Shown: positions 58,970 to 64,000 of the stretch, piece after piece
Position numbering within the stretch: the stretch's first letter is position 1
Layout: each line of letters opens with the position of its first letter
Assembly (NCBI RefSeq): GCF_000023585.1
Contig: NC_012914.1
Location: 3,502,001 to 3,566,000, forward strand
Length of the DNA: 64,000 bases
Source: Paenibacillus sp. JDR-2
Lineage (GTDB): Bacteria > Bacillota > Bacilli > Paenibacillales > Paenibacillaceae
Direction of reading: 5' to 3'
The notes under the pieces: model-generated
The model's database searches: none
Told to the model about the DNA's origin: nothing
Seen by the model: only the letters and a program-made list of their open reading frames with translations
Made by a program: the position numbers and the translations under genes

Positions 58970-60058
58970 TTATGCTTTTCTCCGTTGCTTGATGGATCCG
59001 AGCATCCATAAAATCAAAGGGAGCACAAGGTAGACAAAAGGGTAAAACATCCCGTTGAGATATAGGTTCTTCAAGGTGAAAGAAAGGCGGATATCGTGGT
59101 TGCTGTAAATGTAAAATACGCACCAGATACAGGTGACGATACAAGCGATCAGCCTCCAATTCCGGTAGCCGGTCCATTCGGACAACCCGTAACTAAGAAT
59201 AAACAAGCAAACGGATAATTTGATAAACGCAGCAAGCAGCCATAGAGGGATGTAAAAAGCATCGATATTTTGAATGAAATTAAGAATGGAGATGTACTTA
59301 GTCAAAGAATAGACGGGTACAACTAATTGCGAAGCAATCTGGGGGCCGGTAACACACATCAGAACCAACGTAGCGAGCACACCCCAGACTACCGTCGTAA
59401 CCGTTCCCCAAACAACTGCCTTTGCAGCCGTTCGCTTGTTCTCCGCAAAAAAGAACAGCATGAGGACGATTGATGGATCTGCGATGTAGCTATAAGAATT
59501 AAATGCGCCTGTGAGGATGGCCAGCCATCCGGTATCCGCGTAGACCGGCAGGATTCTCTTCACGTTCATATCTTGAGGATTAAGGAATAACTGAACAAAT
59601 AACATAAAGAGAAGAATAGGGCCGATAATCTCAGCGCAGCGGCTTATGGCGGTTAATCCGCCTTTGTACACGGCATATACGACAAGAAACAACATACAGA
59701 GCAAGATGAGTATCATCGGCGTATTGTGAAGCATGACTAGATTTTGGAAATCAACCGTACCTCTCGCAATCGTGCTCATTTGTCTGAACCATAGCAGGAA
59801 ATATACCAGCACCAGTATTTTTCCCAGTACGGTGCCCAATAGCTCCTTCATAAACGTAATCAAGGTTTTATCTTCGTGCTGCCTGCATACCCGAAGAGTG
59901 ATCCAGGTGACAAAGAGCATGGTTAAGCCTCCAAGCACCATGGATATCCAGCTATCTTGAAGTGCTTGCTCCACGGCCAAGTGGATAGGCAGGTAGGAGG
60001 TCGTGACGAGAGAGGATATTGTCACGACCCAATACATTTGGTAGCTGCTGACTTTCAT
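58970..60058 (-). CDS. GerAB/GerKB family permease-like subunit (operon 3)
   Basis: B subunit of the third germinant receptor, 362 residues and ten membrane helices (first: YQMYWVVTISSLVTTSYLPI). Conserved features are QALQDSWISMVLGGL and NPQDMNVKRILPVYADTGW. The ATG at 60058 is 9 nt after ATGAGG; TTG 60079 and ATG 60073 are alternatives without good ribosome sites. Last gene of a leftward A-C-B operon, ending 5 bp from the convergent pseudogene. Confidence 0.92.
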   Translation of the reverse strand: MKVSSYQMYWVVTISSLVTTSYLPIHLAVEQALQDSWISMVLGGLTMLFVTWITLRVCRQHEDKTLITFMKELLGTVLGKILVLVYFLLWFRQMSTIARGTVDFQNLVMLHNTPMILILLCMLFLVVYAVYKGGLTAISRCAEIIGPILLFMLFVQLFLNPQDMNVKRILPVYADTGWLAILTGAFNSYSYIADPSIVLMLFFFAENKRTAAKAVVWGTVTTVVWGVLATLVLMCVTGPQIASQLVVPVYSLTKYISILNFIQNIDAFYIPLWLLAAFIKLSVCLFILSYGLSEWTGYRNWRLIACIVTCIWCVFYIYSNHDIRLSFTLKNLYLNGMFYPFVYLVLPLILWMLGSIKQRRKA

Positions 60059-60079
60059 GTTTAATGTCCTCATTTCCAA

Positions 60080-61231
60080 TCATCGTTCCAATTGTCCCGC
60101 GCTTGTTCCCGTGGATCTTAATTGTATATTCGCTTTAACGGAGACACGAATATTCTTAAAATTTTCATCCCAGTTGTGATTTTGCGTTTTCCACCAATAG
60201 GGATGCTTGCGGTGGAGGTACTCGCCAATGCCGAAGATATCCGGTCCCCAGCGTTGGATTTTATTCAGCGTAGCTTGAAAGTCAGTTTGAATTTTCTCGT
60301 CCAGGTACTTCTTAAGCTCGATCATATTGTCTACTTCGGACATATCGAGCGGAGTCGTATTATCGAGAAGATAAGCTTGGGCTTTTACCGTTAATAAAAT
60401 TTGCTTGGGATTAAGCGAATGTATTTGACGCTCGAGATGCGTTAATCGAAAGGATACGGTCCCGTTTCCATCTTTCCATGGTATCGTCATGCCTTGAAAA
60501 GTTCCTTTACCAATCATCCAAATCGCCCTAGAGCCTTCACGATCGTTTAGAATTCCTTTTATCTTAAGGTCTTTATCCAAAACCGCATAACCGGCAAATT
60601 GGACCAGATGAGCCTTATCTTTGCCTATTTCATCATTATTGTCGATCTGCAGGAGAGGGATTAGGATCCTTGTTCCTTTCTCCGTTAATTCAATGATAAA
60701 TTGCCTTATCGAGTATTTGTTCATCCCGTTAATCCGCAGCTCTTTGCTTGTTGCAATGCTGGAAAGCTGCTCCAGGGGGTGCTTGATCTTCATGAATTCT
60801 TTGGCGCTGCCTTTAATCAGAATGATAGTATCCCGTTGATTGTTTGCGGGGTCTCTGTTTAATTTGTCCAAGAGCTTGTTGGCATCGTTTTTTTCAATAA
60901 ACTCCTGGCTGATCGCGATCAGCGCGCGGTGGCTGGTCATCAGCCTGCGGGACAGCTTTTTTTGCACCTTTTCATTGGCTTCGAATACACTTCTACCCTT
61001 CGCCGATATGATGATAAAACTATCCGAATCACCGGATCCTCCTTTGGATGAACCGCTTAATTGGGAAGGAACGGCGATCTGATGGCTGACCTCGAGCATG
61101 TCCTCCCCGGCACTATCGATTCCGGTACCGATCACGAAGGCTAATTGATTGGGTTCAACAAAATCCGTACAGCCAGCAGTAGCAAAGAGCAGAACAAGCG
61201 ATAGACAAACCAGTTTTAAAAAACGTATCAT
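60080..61231 (-). CDS. Ger(x)C family germination lipoprotein (operon 3, C subunit)
   Basis: A 383-residue lipoprotein: LVLLFATAGCTDFVEPNQLAF carries the lipobox, and the C-terminal DIFGIGEYLHRKHPYWW is the family hallmark. A Gly/Ser-rich loop (SGSSKGGSGDSDS) lies near residue 60. Its ATG overlaps the A-gene stop (ATGA); the B gene follows after about 20 bp. Confidence 0.93.
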   Translation of the reverse strand: MIRFLKLVCLSLVLLFATAGCTDFVEPNQLAFVIGTGIDSAGEDMLEVSHQIAVPSQLSGSSKGGSGDSDSFIIISAKGRSVFEANEKVQKKLSRRLMTSHRALIAISQEFIEKNDANKLLDKLNRDPANNQRDTIILIKGSAKEFMKIKHPLEQLSSIATSKELRINGMNKYSIRQFIIELTEKGTRILIPLLQIDNNDEIGKDKAHLVQFAGYAVLDKDLKIKGILNDREGSRAIWMIGKGTFQGMTIPWKDGNGTVSFRLTHLERQIHSLNPKQILLTVKAQAYLLDNTTPLDMSEVDNMIELKKYLDEKIQTDFQATLNKIQRWGPDIFGIGEYLHRKHPYWWKTQNHNWDENFKNIRVSVKANIQLRSTGTSAGQLER

Positions 61232-62673
61232 TTGTTCCGTCCTTTCTTATTACGGCCATTCTGAATCCAGAAAGGATAACGGATTATGATGTCTTTGATC
61301 CGTTTGCCGTCAAAAGGAGCGATCGGGTACATATAAGGTCTTCCGAAGGATTCGAGCATCACCATATGAACCATCAAGAAGATAATGCCGAATGCAAAAC
61401 CTACAAAGCCAAGTAAACCGGTAATGATCAGAAACAGATAACGAATGATACGGAAGGGGAGACTGGCACTGTATCTTGGAATCGAATACGACGCTACACC
61501 CGTTAAGGAAACCACGATAATGATTGGCGTTGATATGATGCCGGCTTCTACGGCGGCTTGTCCGATGACCAGCGCTCCAAGAATGCTGACAACCGGTCCT
61601 AATTGGTTGGGAAGATGAACGCCGGCTTCCTGAAGGGCATCAAATACGAACAGCATAAGGAAGACCTCGATAACCGTCGGAAACGGAGAGCTTTCTCTTG
61701 CCGTCGAGATCCCTATCATCAGATAACTTGGTACCATCTCCGGATGGAAGGTCGACAGGGAAACGTAAATAGCGGGCAAAGCGAAAGAAATGAAGGTCAT
61801 AATGTAACGAATCGTGCGGGTAAGCAATACAAAAATAAACCTCTCGAAATAATCATCTACGGATTGAAGGCCGGACCAGAATGTAATGGGAAGAATCAGA
61901 GTAAAGGGTGACCCGTTTGCCATAATAGCCACTTTACCTTCCAATAAGCTTGCCGTGACGATATCCGGACGTTCAGTATTCTGAATCTGCGAGAAGAGAG
62001 AGAAGGATTTGCCCTCAATCCATTCCTCGATGTAGGCGGAATCGATAATCCCGTCTATTTCAATGGCATTGAGTTTCTCCCTCACTTGCGCGATTATTTT
62101 TTCTTCCGCAAGACCTTGCACATAGATTAGAGCCACTTCCGTCTGCGTGTATTTGCCAATCGTGAAGGACTCCAGCTTTAGATCCTTATGAATAATCCGG
62201 CGTCTGATCATCGTGGTATTCGTACGCAAGCTTTCAACAAAGCCCTCCTTGGAACCTCGTAAAGCCGCTTCCTTCTTAGGCTCTTGGATGCTTCTTGTTT
62301 CGAAATCCTGAATCTGGGCGATAAGCGCGGAGGTCTCGCCGTCTACCAGCACGGCCAGACTGCCCTGCAGAATATGCTGCATTAGCTTTTCCGAGTTATC
62401 AACCGTTTGAACCTTAGCTAAGGGAAGCCAATTATTGCCGATGATTTCCGCTAAGGATGGCATGCGGTTTGAGCCATTTGGCAGTTCATCTTGGATAAGA
62501 GGTTTTAGAATACTCTCTTCAACGCTTTGTACACGTATCATTCCATCCAAATAAGCAAGAAACAGCAAGGTTTCATCCTTTAGCTTGAAGGAACGGATAA
62601 CGAAGTCCGAGCAATTCTGAAATTGTTCTCTAAGGTACGTTTCATTCTCTTCAAGTCTAGAACTGAGATTCAT
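61228..62673 (-). CDS. GerA family germinant-receptor A subunit (operon 3)
   Basis: A 481-residue A subunit: RGSKEGFVESLRTNTTMIRR and NTERPDIVTASLLEGKVAIMANG in the soluble half, then SPFPTVIEVFLMLFVFDALQEAGVHLP, GALVIGQAAVEAG and FGRPYMYP in the membrane half. It is closer in pattern to operon 2's A subunit than to operon 1's. AGGCGAGGTGATT precedes the ATG. A good sigma-G promoter lies about 50-80 bp upstream. Confidence 0.94.
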   Translation of the reverse strand: MNLSSRLEENETYLREQFQNCSDFVIRSFKLKDETLLFLAYLDGMIRVQSVEESILKPLIQDELPNGSNRMPSLAEIIGNNWLPLAKVQTVDNSEKLMQHILQGSLAVLVDGETSALIAQIQDFETRSIQEPKKEAALRGSKEGFVESLRTNTTMIRRRIIHKDLKLESFTIGKYTQTEVALIYVQGLAEEKIIAQVREKLNAIEIDGIIDSAYIEEWIEGKSFSLFSQIQNTERPDIVTASLLEGKVAIMANGSPFTLILPITFWSGLQSVDDYFERFIFVLLTRTIRYIMTFISFALPAIYVSLSTFHPEMVPSYLMIGISTARESSPFPTVIEVFLMLFVFDALQEAGVHLPNQLGPVVSILGALVIGQAAVEAGIISTPIIIVVSLTGVASYSIPRYSASLPFRIIRYLFLIITGLLGFVGFAFGIIFLMVHMVMLESFGRPYMYPIAPFDGKRIKDIIIRYPFWIQNGRNKKGRNK

Positions 62674-62722
62674 AGAGAATCACCTCGCCTGGATTAATCA
62701 GCCGCTTCACATGGGTATTGGG

Positions 62723-62753
62723 TATTATGACCAATTGGTGAAAAGGCTATGCA
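62723..62753 (-). promoter_or_regulatory. forespore sigma-G promoter of receptor operon 3
   Basis: On the minus strand TGCATA is followed after 18 nt by CATAATA, a full match to the sigma-G consensus (GMATR, N18, CATnhTA). Confidence 0.75.
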
Positions 62754-62850
62754 ATCTAAGGCTTCTAGAGGATATCGGAATACCGGCCACGAATATCAGA
62801 ACCATTAGGGAAGAAGAATAGAACGAATTGATAGTTTAGGGGGATAACGC

Positions 62851-63222
62851 ATGGAAGTGTTTGCAGACTTTCTGGCGGGGATTGATAACTTGACACACCG
62901 GGAACGGGCAGAAGAAGTGTTGACTTGGGTCGCGGATACGTTCCCGGCTTTAGTTCCGAAAATCGGCTGGAACCAGCCTATGTTCACCGATCACGATACC
63001 TATATTATCGGATTTAGCGTAGCGAAACAGCATCTGGCCGTTGCGCCGGAACGGGCAGGAATGATTCGGTTCAAGGAGGATATCGAGAAGGCCGGTTATG
63101 ATCAGACTAACCTCTTGCTGCGGATTCGGTGGGATAAAGCGGTGGATTACAGCCTTTTAAAAAAGATGATCGAATTTAATATCGCCGACAAAGCGGAATG
63201 CACAACGTTCTGGAGGAAATAG
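62851..63222 (+). CDS. DUF1801 (YdhG-like, iron chaperone/frataxin-like fold) protein
   Basis: A 123-residue protein with the DUF1801 pattern [46 protein letters not shown] (described from about residues 22-67) and [21 protein letters not shown]. Members are small cytosolic proteins, some studied as frataxin-like iron chaperones. TTAGGGGG precedes the ATG. It is divergent from germination operon 3. Confidence 0.85.
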   Translation: MEVFADFLAGIDNLTHRERAEEVLTWVADTFPALVPKIGWNQPMFTDHDTYIIGFSVAKQHLAVAPERAGMIRFKEDIEKAGYDQTNLLLRIRWDKAVDYSLLKKMIEFNIADKAECTTFWRK

Positions 63223-63297
63223 TTCGGTCAGACCGGCAGGAGATTATATACCCGAGTAGAATAATAGGAATATACTTGCTGTACGGGAGGGCTGCGC

Positions 63298-63774
63298 TTG
63301 ATCAAATTATTCGAATATAATTGGCAGGTTCGCAAGGATTGGTTCCGTTGGTGCGAAGAAGTGAATCCTGATGAGCTAATGAAAAAGCGTACAGGCGGAT
63401 TAGGCTTCATCCTGCCCACGCTGTATCATATTGCGGCCGTCGAATATGGCTGGATCTGTGGCGGAATAGAAGGGAAGGAACTATACATACCTTCGTTTGG
63501 CGAGGTTGCCAGCCTGCAGGAAGTAATTGATTTCTCTAACCGCTGCCATGAGGAGGTTGCGCCATTCGTCTATGGATGGAACGACACCCTTGAGAATCGC
63601 GTGATGATTGATATCACGGATGACGGGGAAGAGGAAGCCCATAAATGCGGAGAAGTCATGAGGCATGTCATCGCCCATGAGATCCACCACATCGGTCAGT
63701 TATCCGTGTGGGCACGCGAGGTCGGCAAGGCTCCTGTCAGCGCAAATCTAATCGGCAGAGGGTTATTCGGTTGA
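63298..63774 (+). CDS. DinB family protein, copy 2
   Basis: A 158-residue DinB protein, paralogue of the gene at 44958. His ligands are in TLYHIAAVEYGW and HVIAHEIHHIGQ. The start is TTG at 63298 with ACGGGAGGG about 7 nt upstream. Opening (KLFEYNWQVRKDWFRWC) and end (GKAPVSANLIGRGLFG) are nearly the same as copy 1, while the middle 60 residues diverge, suggesting different substrates. Confidence 0.9.
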   Translation: MIKLFEYNWQVRKDWFRWCEEVNPDELMKKRTGGLGFILPTLYHIAAVEYGWICGGIEGKELYIPSFGEVASLQEVIDFSNRCHEEVAPFVYGWNDTLENRVMIDITDDGEEEAHKCGEVMRHVIAHEIHHIGQLSVWAREVGKAPVSANLIGRGLFG

Positions 63775-63812
63775 TACAGTATCAATCATAGTGACAAAGG
63801 AGTGTGGATAGC

Positions 63813-64000
63813 ATGGAATTGGGTCTTAAAGGAAAACGGGCAATCATTACCGGCGGAAGTAAAGGTATTGGACTTGAAACAGCGATATTGCTTGCAGCAG
63901 AAGGAGCTCAGGTGGCTATTGTAGCCAGAAGCGAAGAGCCCTTGAAGGCTGCGGCAGCAAAAATCGTCGAAAAGACCGGCGTAGAGCCGCTTATTATCTC
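63813..64000 (+). CDS. short-chain dehydrogenase/reductase, 3' end outside window
   Basis: The first 62 residues of an SDR: KRAIITGGSKGIGLETAILL carries the cofactor motif GGSKGIG near residue 14, followed by AQVAIVARSEEPL, where Arg suggests NADPH. AAAGGAGTG lies 9-10 nt before the ATG. The frame runs off the right edge. Confidence 0.88.
   Translation, partial: MELGLKGKRAIITGGSKGIGLETAILLAAEGAQVAIVARSEEPLKAAAAKIVEKTGVEPLII

Noticed and set aside
1..64000. CRISPR arrays, tRNA/rRNA genes, complete insertion sequences or prophage genes
   Set aside because: No regularly spaced direct repeats, no cloverleaf or rRNA-like segments and no transposase or structural phage genes were found on reading through the window.

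Overview
The window looks like chromosomal DNA of a spore-forming member of the Bacillota, most likely Paenibacillus or a close relative. Reasons: about 50% GC, strong purine-rich Shine-Dalgarno sites with some TTG and GTG starts, Zur and Fur boxes of the Bacillus type, and three complete spore germinant-receptor operons. There are no rRNA, tRNA or CRISPR features and no intact insertion sequence. Gene density is high, with short operons separated by clear hairpin terminators.

Layout. 1-5301: end of a MurA-type enzyme with Asp in place of the catalytic Cys, a zinc-dependent phospholipase C-like protein, and germinant-receptor operon 1 (A-B-C order, leftward). 5433-13536: a TetR regulator, an SDR/monooxygenase pair behind a triplicated operator, a 14-helix efflux pump, a 45-residue peptide, a tyrosine recombinase, an isochorismatase-like hydrolase and an Asp-box propeller pair. 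13701-17638: zinc uptake (znuCBA) and a COG0523 GTPase, each behind Zur-like boxes. 17759-21629: small enzymes, an AraC regulator and an SDR. 21840-25890: receptor operon 2 (A-C-D-B). 26025-28644: Fur-controlled siderophore-binding lipoprotein plus a Btr-like regulator. 28734-32204: a DUF4062 protein with a small partner, then a cytosolic hybrid kinase. 32395-35199: a GH2 enzyme. 35350-39028: a PrsW-like membrane protease fused to a nuclease-like toxin tail, with a probable immunity gene. 39427-50300: acetyltransferase, phosphotransferases, amidase, MFS/LysR, DinB, RNase H, AraC and a GH51 arabinofuranosidase. 50527-53523: two-component system with a lipoprotein. 53736-57022: an ArsR/SRPBCC pair under a doubly-operated promoter and a short UvrA-like ATPase. 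57084-64000: LysR next to a decayed TehA-like transporter, receptor operon 3 (A-C-B, leftward), a DUF1801 protein, a second DinB and the start of an SDR.

How it fits together. The backbone is soil-spore biology: germinant sensing three times over, metal homeostasis (Zn and Fe), plant-polymer degradation (arabinoside and beta-glycoside hydrolases), drug efflux and many small detoxification enzymes, each with a nearby regulator.

Most promising leads: (1) 28-bp dif-like dyads (11-6-11) in the same orientation on both sides of the efflux-pump gene, with a third near 19.35 kb, close to a tyrosine-recombinase gene whose own promoter carries a perfect 13-6-13 dyad; (2) the PrsW-protease/nuclease fusion with its small downstream gene, which looks like a polymorphic toxin with immunity; (3) the DUF4062 two-gene unit; (4) several very clean operator arrangements whose regulators are not proven. 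All assignments come from reading the sequence; no database search was run.
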